The notes: a model not told the origin generated them from the sequence alone. DNA of 64,000 nt from Pseudomonas sp. MMS21 TM103 (GCF_022132145.1 NZ_JAJISP010000002.1:802029-866028); one strand, 5' to 3'; numbered from the stretch's first letter, positions 8,604 to 16,828 are shown. Numbers and translations are program-made.

Positions 8604-9380
8604 CTAGCCCTGGTCGCCACCACCCACGGGCAAGGTCACTCCGGTGATGTAGGCGGCGTCGTCGGAAGCGAGAAACAGAATTGCCCCGGCCTGATCGTCC
8701 ATGGTCCCGTAACGCTTCATCAGACTGCTGCTAACGGTCTGGTCGACGATCTGCTGGTACCAGGCCTTTTCCTGCTCGCTCTGCTCGGCGCCGTTGCGCG
8801 GGATCCGCCGTGGCGGCGCCTCGGTGCCGCCCGGGGCGGTGGCGTTGACGCGGATGCCGCGCTCGGCGGTCTCGAACGCCAGGCAGGCGGTCAGGGCGTT
8901 GACGCCGCCCTTCGCGGCGCCGTAGGGCACGCGATTGATCCCGCGGGTGGCGATCGAGGAGACGTTGACGATGGCACCACTGCCCTGTTCGAGCATCTGC
9001 GGCAGCGCGGCGTGGCAGCACCACAGGGTCGGGAACAACGAGCGCCGCACCTCGGCTTCGATCTCATGCGCCTGGTAGTACTCGAACGGCTTGGCCCAGA
9101 TGGTGCCGCCGACGTTATTGATCAGGATGTCCAGGCGACCGAAGCGCTCGACCGCCGCGGCCATCACGCGCTGACACTCGGCGAACTGCTCGAGATCGGC
9201 GGTCAGGGTCAGCACCTCGGCGACCCCGGCCAGCTCGTCGGCCAGCTCATGCACCAGCTCGGAACGGTCGACCAGCAGCAGTCGTGCGCCCTCCGCCGCC
9301 ATGCGTTCGGCCACGCGGCGACCGATGCCCTGGGCGGCGCCGGTGACCACGGCGACTTTGTGTTGAAAACGCATATTCAT
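8604..9380 (-). CDS. benD: 1,6-dihydroxycyclohexa-2,4-diene-1-carboxylate dehydrogenase
   Basis: Short-chain dehydrogenase of 258 residues that oxidises and decarboxylates the benzoate cis-diol to catechol, reducing NAD+. The Rossmann motif TGAAQGIGRRVAE, the NNVGG motif and the catalytic Ser (NVSSIATRG) and YGAAKGG (Tyr-x3-Lys) are all present. Two in-frame ATGs (9380 and 9374) follow GAGGTCGGGACT; either is possible. It lies between benC, 121 bases upstream with a strong hairpin in the gap, and benK. Confidence 0.95.
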   Translation of the reverse strand: MNMRFQHKVAVVTGAAQGIGRRVAERMAAEGARLLLVDRSELVHELADELAGVAEVLTLTADLEQFAECQRVMAAAVERFGRLDILINNVGGTIWAKPFEYYQAHEIEAEVRRSLFPTLWCCHAALPQMLEQGSGAIVNVSSIATRGINRVPYGAAKGGVNALTACLAFETAERGIRVNATAPGGTEAPPRRIPRNGAEQSEQEKAWYQQIVDQTVSSSLMKRYGTMDDQAGAILFLASDDAAYITGVTLPVGGGDQG

Positions 9381-9432
9381 AGTCCCGACCTCGATGAAGG
9401 ATGGCGGCGCAATGGCGCATCGCTGCCCCGTG

Positions 9433-9454
9433 GGCGCGGGCTACGGCCCGCGCC
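9433..9454 (-). other. Strong GC hairpin between benC and benD
   Basis: GGCGCGGGC (9433-9441) pairs perfectly with GCCCGCGCC (9446-9454) across a 4-base loop. Nine GC pairs make it one of the most stable simple hairpins in the window. With no T-tract it is more likely an RNA stability or attenuation element separating benABC from benD. Confidence 0.6.
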
Positions 9455-9501
9455 GCGAATAAAACAGGCCCGCCTAACCGGTAAGCGGACCAAAGGAGCC
9501 C

Positions 9502-10512
9502 TTAGGCGCTGGCGGCGAACTTTTCGTAATAGAAGTTCGCCGGTTGCAAGCCTTGTTCGCGGATGTAGCCGCTGACCGCCTCGACCATCGGCGGTGGACC
9601 GCACAGGTAGACATCCACGTCGCCGTCATTGAGATGCTTGGGCGCGATGTGCTGGGTGACGTAACCCTTCAGTGGATAGCTGCTGTCCGGGCTGGCCACG
9701 CAAGCGCTGTAGGTGAAGTTGGGGATGCGCGCGGCCAGGGCCTCGAGCCTGTCCATCTCGACCAGGTCGAAATCGTTGGTCACCCCGTAGATCAGGTGCA
9801 GCGGGTGCGCGCTGCCCTGCTCGGCGATCTTCTCGAGCATTGCGGTGAACGGCGCCAGGCCGGTGCCGCCAGCCAGCAGCAACAGCGGCCGCTTGATCTC
9901 GCGCAGGTAGAAACTGCCCAAGGGACCGGCCAGGGTCATGCTGTCGCCGGCCTTGGCCAGGCCAGTGAGGAAGCTGCTCATCAGGCCGCCCGGCACGTTG
10001 CGGATCAGGAAGCTGACTTCGCCGTCCTTCTGCAAAGTGCTGAAGGAGTAGGCGCGACTCTGCTCGCTGCCCGGCACCTTGAGGTTGACGTACTGGCCCG
10101 GCAAGAACGCCAGCTTGCTCAGCGACTCGCCCTTGATCGACAGCGCGATGGTGCTGTCGGAGAGCTGGCGCACCGCGCTGATCGCTGCCTCGTAGCTGGC
10201 CTGCTGGGTCTTGCACACGTCACTGGACGCCGGCACGCGCACCACGCAATCGCTCTCGGCGCGCATCTGGCAGGTCAGCACATAGCCCTGCTCGGCCTCT
10301 TCCTCGCTCAGCGCGTCTTCGACGTATTCCTCGCCGAGGTCGTATTGGCCGGCTTCGGCGAAGCACTTGCAGGCACCGCAGGCACCGTCACGGCAATCCA
10401 GCGGGACATTGATGCCCTGACGATAAGCGGCATCGGCAACGGTTTCGCCGACATTGGCGTCAATGAAACGGGTGACCCCGTCTTCGAAATTCAGTGCGAT
10501 CTTGTGGCTCAT
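9502..10512 (-). CDS. benC: Benzoate 1,2-dioxygenase reductase component
   Basis: Electron-transfer component of 336 residues that passes electrons from NADH through FAD and a [2Fe-2S] centre to BenAB. The N-terminal plant-type ferredoxin domain carries DCRDGACGACKCFAEAG and a later Cys (VLTCQM) as cluster ligands. The FAD domain has RAYSFS and GGLMSSFL, and the NAD domain has LLLAGGTGLAPF and the C-terminal YLCGPPPMVEAV. GAGG precedes the ATG. It is 108 bases after benB; that gap holds a pairing TTCGGAGC / GCTCCGAA and GGGAGG-ATCA-ACCTCCC. Confidence 0.96.
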   Translation of the reverse strand: MSHKIALNFEDGVTRFIDANVGETVADAAYRQGINVPLDCRDGACGACKCFAEAGQYDLGEEYVEDALSEEEAEQGYVLTCQMRAESDCVVRVPASSDVCKTQQASYEAAISAVRQLSDSTIALSIKGESLSKLAFLPGQYVNLKVPGSEQSRAYSFSTLQKDGEVSFLIRNVPGGLMSSFLTGLAKAGDSMTLAGPLGSFYLREIKRPLLLLAGGTGLAPFTAMLEKIAEQGSAHPLHLIYGVTNDFDLVEMDRLEALAARIPNFTYSACVASPDSSYPLKGYVTQHIAPKHLNDGDVDVYLCGPPPMVEAVSGYIREQGLQPANFYYEKFAASA

Positions 10513-10620
10513 GGCACACCTCGCTATAGCAACTCGTGGCGATTTCGGAGCGCAGACAACCCGCTAGCGGGAGGATCAACCTCCCACCGGCAATCCCCGC
10601 CCGGGCTCCGAAGCGGCTAT

Positions 10621-11109
10621 TTAAATGTGGTAAACGTCGATGACCTGACGCACGTAGTCGTTCTTCAAGACCACCTGCTTGGCCTTGATCAGCGGATTCG
10701 GCCCGCTGGTGTCAAGGGTGTAGAAGCTGGTGCCATAGAAGTGGTCGACGACCTTGTAGCGAAAGCTCATGGTGTGCCAGTTGAAGCGCAGCTTGCACAC
10801 ACCGTCGGCCTGCTCGAGCAGTTCGATGTTGCTGATGTTGTGCGAGGTGCGCGTATCCGGAATGGTGGCACTGGAGCGCTCGGTGCGGATGCGGAACACC
10901 CGGTCTTCCAGACCGCTGCGATTGCCGTACCAGATCAGCGAGATCTCGGTCTGCGGGTTTTCCACCAGCTGGTCGCGGTCGTCCCAGGCCGGCATCCAGA
11001 AGGTCGCGTCGCTGGCATACAGCTCCAGCCACTCGTCCCACTGCTTGTCGTCCAGGTAGCGCGCCTCACGGTAGAGGAAGTCGCGCGCGGCTTCGTAAGT
11101 CAGGCTCAT
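10621..11109 (-). CDS. benB: Benzoate 1,2-dioxygenase small (beta) subunit
   Basis: Structural beta subunit (162 residues, SnoaL-like fold) of the alpha3beta3 ring-hydroxylating oxygenase. The family pattern is seen in FLYREARYLDDKQWDEWL, FWMPAWDDRDQL and the central TRTSHNISNIELLE. The ATG directly abuts the benA stop codon (TAAATG), implying translational coupling and equal subunit amounts. Confidence 0.96.
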   Translation of the reverse strand: MSLTYEAARDFLYREARYLDDKQWDEWLELYASDATFWMPAWDDRDQLVENPQTEISLIWYGNRSGLEDRVFRIRTERSSATIPDTRTSHNISNIELLEQADGVCKLRFNWHTMSFRYKVVDHFYGTSFYTLDTSGPNPLIKAKQVVLKNDYVRQVIDVYHI

Positions 11110-12471
11110 TTACGCGCCCTCCACGTGAATCAGCTGGTCCTGCTGCTCTTGCAGCGCCTTGATCATCTGCTGCTGCCAGTAGTGGTGCTGCAGCACGAAC
11201 AGGCCCTCGTCTTCGGTGCGCACGCCGCTCATCAGCGGGTGCAAATCGATCTCCTGGGCAGCCTCGTCGGCGCCCTCGATCCAGTGCTCGGCACCGCGGG
11301 ACATGTCGTTCCACTCCATGGCGCGACCGGCGAAGCCCTGCTGGCAGGCACGGAACTCTTCCAGGTCGTCAGGAGTAGCCATGCCGCTGACGTTGAAGAA
11401 GTCCTCGTACTGGCGGATGCGTCGGGCACGGGCCTCGGCACACTCGCCCTTGGGTGCTATGCAGTAGATGGTCACTTCGGTCTTGTCCACCGATAGCGGC
11501 CGGGCGATGCGCAGCTGCGAACCGAACTGGTCCATCAGGTACAGGTTCGGGTACAGGCAGAGGTTGCGCGAGTTGCCGATCATCCAGTCGGCACGCGCTT
11601 CACCGAACTCGCTGGCGAGACGATCACGCTCGGCGAACATCGGCCGGTCTTCCGGGTTATCCCAGCGGGTCCAGAGCAGCAGATGACCGTTGTCGAAGGA
11701 GTAGAAACCACCGCCCTTCTTGCCCCAGCCGCCAGCGCTCATGGCGCGGATATCGTCACCGGCTTCTTTCAGCTTGCGCTGCTGCTGGGTGGCGGCGTAG
11801 TTCCAGTGCACGGCAGTGACGTGATAGCCATCAGCGCCGTTCTCGGCCTGCAGCTTCCAGTTGCCTTCGTAGACATAGGTGGAGGAGCCGCGCAGCACTT
11901 CCAGGCCATCGGCGGACTGGTCGACGATCATGTCGATGATCTTCTTCGACTCGCCGAGGAAGTCCTCCAGCGGCGCAACGTCTTCACGCAGGCTGCCGAA
12001 CAGGAAGCCGCGGTAGGATTCGAAGCGGGCGACCTTCTTCAGATCGTGGGAACCGTCGCAGTCGAAGCTGTCTGGGTAACCCGCTTCCTTGGGGTCCTTG
12101 ACCTTGAGCAGCTTGCCCGAATTGTTGAAAGTCCAGCCGTGGAACGGGCAGGTGTAGGTGGCCTTGTTACCACTCTTGAAGCGGCAGAGCATGGCACCGC
12201 GATGGCTGCAAGCGTTGATAAAGGCGTTGAGCTCACCGGCCTTGTTGCGCGCGATGAAAATCGGCTGACGCCCCATGGTGGTGGTGTAGTAATCGTTGTT
12301 CTCGGGGATCTGGCTTTCATGGGCCAGATACAACCAGTTGCCCTCGAAGATGTGCTCCATCTCCAGATCGAACAACCGTGGGTCGGTGAACATCTCGCGC
12401 TTGCAGCGAAAAATGCCCTTGTCTTTATCTTCTTGCAGCAGGCCGTTCAGGTAGTCGAGTCGCAGGGTCAT
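11110..12471 (-). CDS. benA: Benzoate 1,2-dioxygenase large (alpha) subunit
   Basis: Catalytic subunit of about 453 residues that cis-dihydroxylates benzoate at C1-C2. The Rieske [2Fe-2S] site is C-x-H ([10 protein letters not shown]) and C-x2-H (TCPFHGWTF), near residues 87-110. The mononuclear iron site lies in the C-terminal domain around [16 protein letters not shown] (two His ligands, with a downstream Asp). GGAG stands eight bases before the ATG at 12471; the in-frame ATG at 12477 is only two bases from it, so I prefer 12471. It is the first gene of the operon; a BenR-type operator lies about 65-100 bases upstream. Confidence 0.96.
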   Translation of the reverse strand: MTLRLDYLNGLLQEDKDKGIFRCKREMFTDPRLFDLEMEHIFEGNWLYLAHESQIPENNDYYTTTMGRQPIFIARNKAGELNAFINACSHRGAMLCRFKSGNKATYTCPFHGWTFNNSGKLLKVKDPKEAGYPDSFDCDGSHDLKKVARFESYRGFLFGSLREDVAPLEDFLGESKKIIDMIVDQSADGLEVLRGSSTYVYEGNWKLQAENGADGYHVTAVHWNYAATQQQRKLKEAGDDIRAMSAGGWGKKGGGFYSFDNGHLLLWTRWDNPEDRPMFAERDRLASEFGEARADWMIGNSRNLCLYPNLYLMDQFGSQLRIARPLSVDKTEVTIYCIAPKGECAEARARRIRQYEDFFNVSGMATPDDLEEFRACQQGFAGRAMEWNDMSRGAEHWIEGADEAAQEIDLHPLMSGVRTEDEGLFVLQHHYWQQQMIKALQEQQDQLIHVEGA

Positions 12472-12534
12472 CGCCATGGCTCCGTTATTATTGTTTCAAC
12501 GGAATTAAGGTTACGACTCAGGGTTGTCCGACAA

Positions 12535-12571
12535 TATCCACTTTGTACACGACCTCTATCCGTTTTCTGCA
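12535..12571 (-). promoter_or_regulatory. BenR/XylS-type operator in the benA promoter (two direct half-sites)
   Basis: On the minus strand the distal half-site (12557-12571) reads TGCA-GAAAAC-GGATA, a perfect match to the XylS/BenR pattern TGCA-N6-GGNTA. The proximal one (12535-12549) reads TGTA-CAAAGT-GGATA with one mismatch. The two are in direct repeat with a 22-base period, close to the 21 of the Pm promoter of XylS. A weak -10 candidate (AACCTTAAT) lies downstream toward benA. I therefore place the benzoate-inducible promoter here. Confidence 0.8.
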
Positions 12572-12707
12572 GGGCGGCGAAAACTGATAAACGGCATGAG
12601 CGGGGGATCGGGAAACAGGCAGCGGGTGAACGCTAGCGCGCCCACGGAGGGGAGAAGCTCAGTAAACGGAACCTACGCGCGAAGCCAGACGGTAAGGACC
12701 AGATGGC

Positions 12708-13661
12708 TTAGCCGCGGCGACGCAGGGTGTCGGAAGGCAGCTCGCCGAAGGCGCTCTTGTAGCTCTCGGAGAAACGTCCCAGGTGCAGGAATCCGTAATC
12801 CAGCGCCACCTCGGTGATGTTACGCACCCTGGCGGTCGGATCGATCAGGCAGGCATGCACCTTCTCCAGCTTCTTGTTGCGGATGTAGTGCTTGGGCGTA
12901 GTGCCGGCATGCCGCTCGAACAGCGCGTAGAGCGAGCGCGGACTCATGCGCACCACCTCGGCCAGCTGTTCCAGGCAGATGTCCTGCTTGAGGTTGTCTT
13001 CGATGTACTGGGCGATGCGCTCGAACGACGGGCAGCTTTCGCCCAACTCCTCGCGACTGACGTTGTTGGCCAGCAGGCCGAGCAGCTTGGTGGCGATGAT
13101 CCGCGTGTACTGCTCCTGCACCTGGGGAATCTGCTGCACGCCTTCGGCCTCGTCGCAGACCAGGCCGAGCAGGTTGATGAAGCCATCCAGCTCGCTGAGA
13201 TCGTGGCGTGCATCGAAGCGGATGCCATCGGCCGGCCGGCGCCAGTGGTTTTCCGCGCAGGACCGGTCGAGCAAGGTCGAGGGCAGCTTGACGATGAACT
13301 TCTCGCAGTCGTCCGAATAGGTCAGGTCGACCGGGTCGTCCGGATTGATCAGCAGCAGCTCGCCGGGGGTGAAAAAGTGCTCCTCGCCCCGCCCGCGCCA
13401 CAGGCAGTGGCCCTGCAGGAGGACCTGCAGGTGGTAGATGGTCTCCAGCGCCGGCGAGGTGACCCGTACGCTGCCACCGTAACTGATCCGACACAGGTCC
13501 AGGCTACCGAAGGTACGGTGGCTGAGACTGGCCTCGGGCCGTCCGCTGCGGGGCAGACGAATGCAATGCGAGCCAACATGCTGATTCACATAATCGGAGA
13601 CGGCATAGGGGTCGGCATTGAGAAATATCCGACTCTTCTCGTTAAGCAGGCGACTGTCCAT
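12708..13661 (-). CDS. benR: AraC/XylS-family transcriptional activator of the ben genes
   Basis: Benzoate-responsive activator of 317 residues. It opens with SRIFLNADPYAVSDYVNQHVG, in parts identical to the pseudomonad BenR N-terminus that I recall. The N-terminal effector and dimerisation domain covers about residues 1-200. The C-terminal double HTH includes ICLEQLAEVVRMSPRSLYALFERHAGT, read in parts, and ends with the AraC signature (LDYGFLHLGRFSESYKSAFGELPS). It lies 236 bases upstream of benA on the same strand, with the half-sites for this family in between. Confidence 0.94.
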   Translation of the reverse strand: MDSRLLNEKSRIFLNADPYAVSDYVNQHVGSHCIRLPRSGRPEASLSHRTFGSLDLCRISYGGSVRVTSPALETIYHLQVLLQGHCLWRGRGEEHFFTPGELLLINPDDPVDLTYSDDCEKFIVKLPSTLLDRSCAENHWRRPADGIRFDARHDLSELDGFINLLGLVCDEAEGVQQIPQVQEQYTRIIATKLLGLLANNVSREELGESCPSFERIAQYIEDNLKQDICLEQLAEVVRMSPRSLYALFERHAGTTPKHYIRNKKLEKVHACLIDPTARVRNITEVALDYGFLHLGRFSESYKSAFGELPSDTLRRRG

Positions 13662-13795
13662 AACTCATGGGGCTCTTATGATTTTTTTGGCACTGAGGGT
13701 CGACACAAGCAAGGCATCCGCCCTCATATCTTTATAGATACAGGCAAAACAGCCATCCAACAGCCCGCACCGATCAACGGTCAACAAGCACCAGC

Positions 13796-13811
13796 CGCAT
13801 CGATCGATGCG
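13796..13811. promoter_or_regulatory. 16-base perfect palindrome upstream of benR
   Basis: CGCATCGATCGATGCG is a perfect palindrome about 135 bases before the benR start, in the gap downstream of pcaR. It could be an operator for benR or a pcaR transcript-end structure. I do not recognise the binding protein. Confidence 0.4.
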
Positions 13812-13873
13812 CCGGTGGCATTGATAGCGATTGCGACAGCTTAGTGAATTCGAACAGAAGTCGGATGCTCAGT

Positions 13874-13888
13874 GCGCGATAACCGCAC
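13874..13888 (+). promoter_or_regulatory. Possible PcaR-like box between pcaR and benR
   Basis: GCGCGATAACCGCAC matches 12 of 15 positions of the PcaR box that I recall (GTTCGATAATCGCAC). It lies about 213 bases upstream of benR and just past the pcaR stop. It is inside a small inverted repeat (GTGCG/CGCAC). The match is suggestive, not proof. Confidence 0.35.
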
Positions 13889-13922
13889 ACATTCGCTCAG
13901 CACTGTAGTTTCTGCACCTGAC

Positions 13923-14768
13923 TCACAATGGCTTGAACAACTGACCGCTCAACTCGCGGCTGGCGTTGAGCATGATCGGCAGGAAGCGCTGCTCCAGTTC
14001 GCGGGCGGGCACCCGCCCGGCGTGGGTGCTGACGTTCATCGCCGCCAGCACATGCCCCGAGGAGTCGTACACCGGCACGGCCAGCGAACGCAGCCCTTGC
14101 TCCAGCTCCTGATCGACCAGGCACCAGCCCTGCTGACGCACCTGTTGCAGGCACTCCCACAGGGCTTCGGGGGTGTAGAGGGTGCGGCTGGTCTTGGCCT
14201 GCAGGTCGGCGTGATTGAGGTAGTCGTGCAGACTGTCGTCGTCCAGCGCCGCGAGGAGAATCCGCCCCATCGACGTGCAGTAGGCCGGCAAGCGACTGCC
14301 GACGCTGAGGTCCACCGAGATCAGCCGCTGCGGAATCGCCGAGCGGGCGATATAGAGCACCTGCTCGCCTTCCAGGGTGGCCAGGTTGCAGGCTTCGTGC
14401 AGTTGCTCGCTGATCCGGTCCAGATAGGGCTGCGCCGATACGGCCAGGGGCGTCGACGACAGGTAGGCATGGCCGAGGGTCAACACCTTGGGCAGCAACG
14501 AATAGGTACGCCCGTCGGTGGTCGCGTAGCCCAGTTTCATCAGGGTATACAGGCAACGACGCACGGCGGCGCGAGGGATCTCGGTGCGATGGCTGATCTG
14601 GGCGATGGTCAGGTGGCGCTTGCGCTCCTGGAAGGCATTGATCACCGCCAGGCCACGCGCCAGAGAGGTCATGAAGTTTGGATCGCCACTGAGATCGGCG
14701 ATGCGTTTGGCCGGAGAAACATACGCCGGCGGCACCAGACCGGACAGCGATGGATGCGCATCGGTCAT
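13923..14768 (-). CDS. pcaR: IclR-family regulator of the 3-oxoadipate pathway (PcaR)
   Basis: A 281-residue IclR-family protein. The N-terminal winged helix (about residues 35-95) contains MTSLARGLAVINAFQERKRH and ISHRTEIPRAAVRRCLYTL, which agree closely with pseudomonad PcaR as I recall it. The C-terminal effector domain carries LPAYCTSMGRILLAALDDD and GWCLVDQELEQGLRSLAVPV. PcaR activates pca genes in response to 3-oxoadipate, the downstream product of the ben-cat route encoded next door. No pca structural gene is in the window. Its promoter carries two copies of a PcaR-type box, pointing to autoregulation. Confidence 0.9.
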   Translation of the reverse strand: MTDAHPSLSGLVPPAYVSPAKRIADLSGDPNFMTSLARGLAVINAFQERKRHLTIAQISHRTEIPRAAVRRCLYTLMKLGYATTDGRTYSLLPKVLTLGHAYLSSTPLAVSAQPYLDRISEQLHEACNLATLEGEQVLYIARSAIPQRLISVDLSVGSRLPAYCTSMGRILLAALDDDSLHDYLNHADLQAKTSRTLYTPEALWECLQQVRQQGWCLVDQELEQGLRSLAVPVYDSSGHVLAAMNVSTHAGRVPARELEQRFLPIMLNASRELSGQLFKPL

Positions 14769-14800
14769 ACAACCTCCTGAGCAGATGGGGGCAACAACGA

Positions 14801-14832
14801 TGCGATTATCGAACGGGAGTTTGATAATCGCA
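14801..14832. promoter_or_regulatory. Inverted pair of PcaR boxes in the pcaR promoter
   Basis: GTTCGATAATCGCA on the minus strand (14801-14814) and GTTTGATAATCGCA on the plus strand (14819-14832) form a perfect 10-bp inverted repeat (TGCGATTATC / GATAATCGCA). Both agree with the PcaR recognition sequence that I recall from P. putida. They lie 33-64 bases before the pcaR start, a position suited to autoregulation. Confidence 0.75.
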
Positions 14833-15207
14833 ATTGCACCACAGTCGTATCAGGCAACATTGCCGGCGCTCAGTCGACATCCGTTCCGATCAACTGGCCG
14901 TCACCCGCCGAGTATGATCCGGACCACGTACCGACTCTTGTGGCCGCGCGCCCTTCCCCCCCCGGTCATCGCGCCAATGGCCAGGATAAGACCCGGAGCC
15001 TTAGGTCATCCGGGCAGACCTGAAGATCAGCCAGTGAGCAACCCGGTCTTGCGCAATGCATTAGCTGAGAGGAGCGCACCGCATCGCCTGGGCGCGACCA
15101 GGGGAACAACTCCGGAGGGCTACCACCCGAGAGAAAGACGACAGAGGTCGCGGTACCGCCTGAGGCCAGCCGGACCTGCAATGGTGGCGGGCAAAAACAG
15201 CAGGCAC
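14833..15207. other. Gene-free interval between pcaR and the tRNA-Lys terminator
   Basis: About 375 bases in which I see no gene with a ribosome-binding site or recognisable protein, no RNA gene and no integrase remnant. Open frames across it lack family features. It marks the boundary between the aromatic cluster and the conserved tRNA-Lys/queC block. Confidence 0.5.
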
Positions 15208-15249
15208 AAAAAAGCCCGGATGCCTTTGAAGTAAGGACATCCGGGCTTT
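15208..15249 (-). terminator. Intrinsic terminator downstream of tRNA-Lys
   Basis: On the minus strand the stem GCCCGGATG (15214-15222, complement) / CATCCGGGC (15238-15246) is followed by six Ts. It is placed 25 bases past the tRNA 3' end and would end a queE-queC-tRNA transcript. Confidence 0.88.
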
Positions 15250-15274
15250 CTTTAACCTTCCGAGGAAGGACATA

Positions 15275-15350
15275 TGGTGGGTCGTGTGGGATTCGAACCT
15301 ACGACCAATTGGTTAAAAGCCAACTGCTCTACCAACTGAGCTAACGACCC
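15275..15350 (-). tRNA. tRNA-Lys (anticodon UUU)
   Basis: A 76-base cloverleaf including encoded CCA. The acceptor stem is GGGTCGT / ACGACCC with discriminator A, the D-arm is TAGCTCAGTTGGTAGAGCA, the anticodon loop CTTTTAA places TTT, and the T-arm has GGTTCGAATCC. It lies 57 bases downstream of queC on the same strand and may share its transcript. The equivalent tRNA-Lys in P. aeruginosa is, as I recall, an island integration site, but no integrase or repeated 3' end is visible here. Confidence 0.97.
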
Positions 15351-15407
15351 GATGCAGGGCGCATGATACTGATTTAATTCAGGAAATCAACACCCAGCAG
15401 CAAACTT

Positions 15408-16082
15408 TTAACGGTAAGGAGTCGGATCGGCCACCGCCGCCGCGGCAAAACCGGCCGCGCGCAGGCGACAGCTGTCGCACTTGCCGCAGGCGCGGCCCTG
15501 CTCATCAGCCTGATAGCAGGACACCGTCAGGGCGTAATCCACGCCATGGCGCATACCCGCCTCAATGATCTCTGCCTTACTCATGTTCTGCAACGGCGCC
15601 TGGATCCGGAAACCCTGACCTTCGACGCCGGCCTTGGTCGCCAGATTAGCCATGCGCTCGAAGGCTGCAATGAACTCGGGGCGACAATCCGGGTAACCGG
15701 AATAATCCACTGCGTTAACCCCGATAAAGATATCCCGCGCGCCCAGCACTTCGGCCCAACCCAAGGCCAGGGAAAGGAACACGGTATTGCGCGCCGGCAC
15801 ATAGGTGACCGGGATGCCCTCGGTGGGGCTTTCCGGCACATCGATAGTGCTGTCGGTCAGTGCCGAACCACCGATGCCATCGAGACTCAGGCCGATCACC
15901 TTGTGTTCTACCACCCCCAGGTGCCTGGCCACCCGCTCGGCCGCCTGCAATTCGGCGCGATGGCGCTGGCCATAGTCAAAGCTCATGCTGTAGCAGCTGT
16001 AGCCCTCGGCCTTGGCCAGCGCCACCACTGTGGCCGAATCGAGGCCGCCGGAGAGAAGAATTACCGCTTTCTTGTCGTTCAT
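15408..16082 (-). CDS. queC: 7-cyano-7-deazaguanine (preQ0) synthase
   Basis: ATP-dependent enzyme of 224 residues converting 7-carboxy-7-deazaguanine and ammonia to preQ0 for queuosine. The PP-loop SGGLDSATV is at the N-terminus, YGQRHRAEL follows, and the C-terminal zinc site is the cluster of Cys in [20 protein letters not shown]. It lies two bases after queE, so the two consecutive steps are coupled. Confidence 0.97.
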   Translation of the reverse strand: MNDKKAVILLSGGLDSATVVALAKAEGYSCYSMSFDYGQRHRAELQAAERVARHLGVVEHKVIGLSLDGIGGSALTDSTIDVPESPTEGIPVTYVPARNTVFLSLALGWAEVLGARDIFIGVNAVDYSGYPDCRPEFIAAFERMANLATKAGVEGQGFRIQAPLQNMSKAEIIEAGMRHGVDYALTVSCYQADEQGRACGKCDSCRLRAAGFAAAAVADPTPYR

Positions 16083-16083
16083 A

Positions 16084-16731
16084 TCAATGTCCCGGCTCGT
16101 CGTTCCAGAGAATCTTGTGCAACTGCATTTGCAATCGCACGGGCAGGTTGTCAGCGACTATCCAGTCGGCCAGCACACGTGCGCTCAACTCATGGTGGCT
16201 CGGCGAGAACAACACCTCACCCGCGCGCTCTTGCAATCGGTACTGGATCAGCTTGGTCACCGCCCAGTCATAGTCTTCGCGCGAGCAAATCACGAATTTG
16301 ACCTGGTCGTTCGCCGTTAACAACTCGATATTCTCATAGCGGTTGCGCGCCACCTCTGCCGAGCCGGGGGTTTTCAGGTCGAGCACCTTGCTCACCCGCG
16401 GATCGACCGCCGTCACATCCAGCGCGCCGCTGGTTTCCAGCGACACCTGATAGCCGGCATCGCATAGGCGTCTGAGCAGAGGGATGCAGTTAGGTTGCGC
16501 CAGGGGCTCGCCACCAGTCACACAGATATAGCGCGGCTTGTAGCTGGCGATCTGTTCAACGATGGCGTCCAGAGACACGACTTCGCCGCCACTGAAAGCG
16601 TAGGCGGTGTCGCAGTACTGGCAGCGCAGGGGACAGCCGGTCAGGCGAACGAACACGGTCGGCAAGCCGGCGGTGCGCGTCTCGCCCTGCAGCGAGTAGA
16701 AAATTTCGGTAATTCGCAGGGTATCTTGCAT
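16084..16731 (-). CDS. queE: 7-carboxy-7-deazaguanine synthase
   Basis: Radical SAM enzyme of 215 residues that makes the 7-deazaguanine ring from 6-carboxytetrahydropterin. The cluster motif here is [12 protein letters not shown] (C-x3-C-x2-C), followed by [13 protein letters not shown]. The start at 16731 ([17 protein letters not shown]) matches homologues; an upstream in-frame ATG at 16833 would run through the preceding terminator and is rejected. It is the first gene after the cpoB terminator and directly precedes queC. Confidence 0.95.
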   Translation of the reverse strand: MQDTLRITEIFYSLQGETRTAGLPTVFVRLTGCPLRCQYCDTAYAFSGGEVVSLDAIVEQIASYKPRYICVTGGEPLAQPNCIPLLRRLCDAGYQVSLETSGALDVTAVDPRVSKVLDLKTPGSAEVARNRYENIELLTANDQVKFVICSREDYDWAVTKLIQYRLQERAGEVLFSPSHHELSARVLADWIVADNLPVRLQMQLHKILWNDEPGH

Positions 16732-16802
16732 ATCAGCCACGGGCGTGACGGCTAAACAGGCCATCCGCCTCCGTTGCGGGAAAAGGGGCGCGGATTGTAA
16801 CG

Positions 16803-16828
16803 AAAAAACCCGCGACAGGCGCGGGTTT
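16803..16828 (-). terminator. Intrinsic terminator downstream of cpoB
   Basis: On the minus strand ACCCGCG pairs with CGCGGGT across five bases and is followed by a T-run. It separates the tol-pal-cpoB operon from queE. Confidence 0.82.

Noticed and set aside
9544..11496. Plus-strand frame of 650 codons opposite benC, benB and benA
   Set aside because: Same reason; the benABC proteins carry full catalytic motifs on the other strand.
13897..14772. Second minus-strand frame across pcaR
   Set aside because: It is a frame-shifted shadow; the PcaR frame carries the family motifs.
15208..15350. Integration (att) site with duplicated tRNA-Lys end
   Set aside because: No second copy of the tRNA 3' end and no integrase found in the window.
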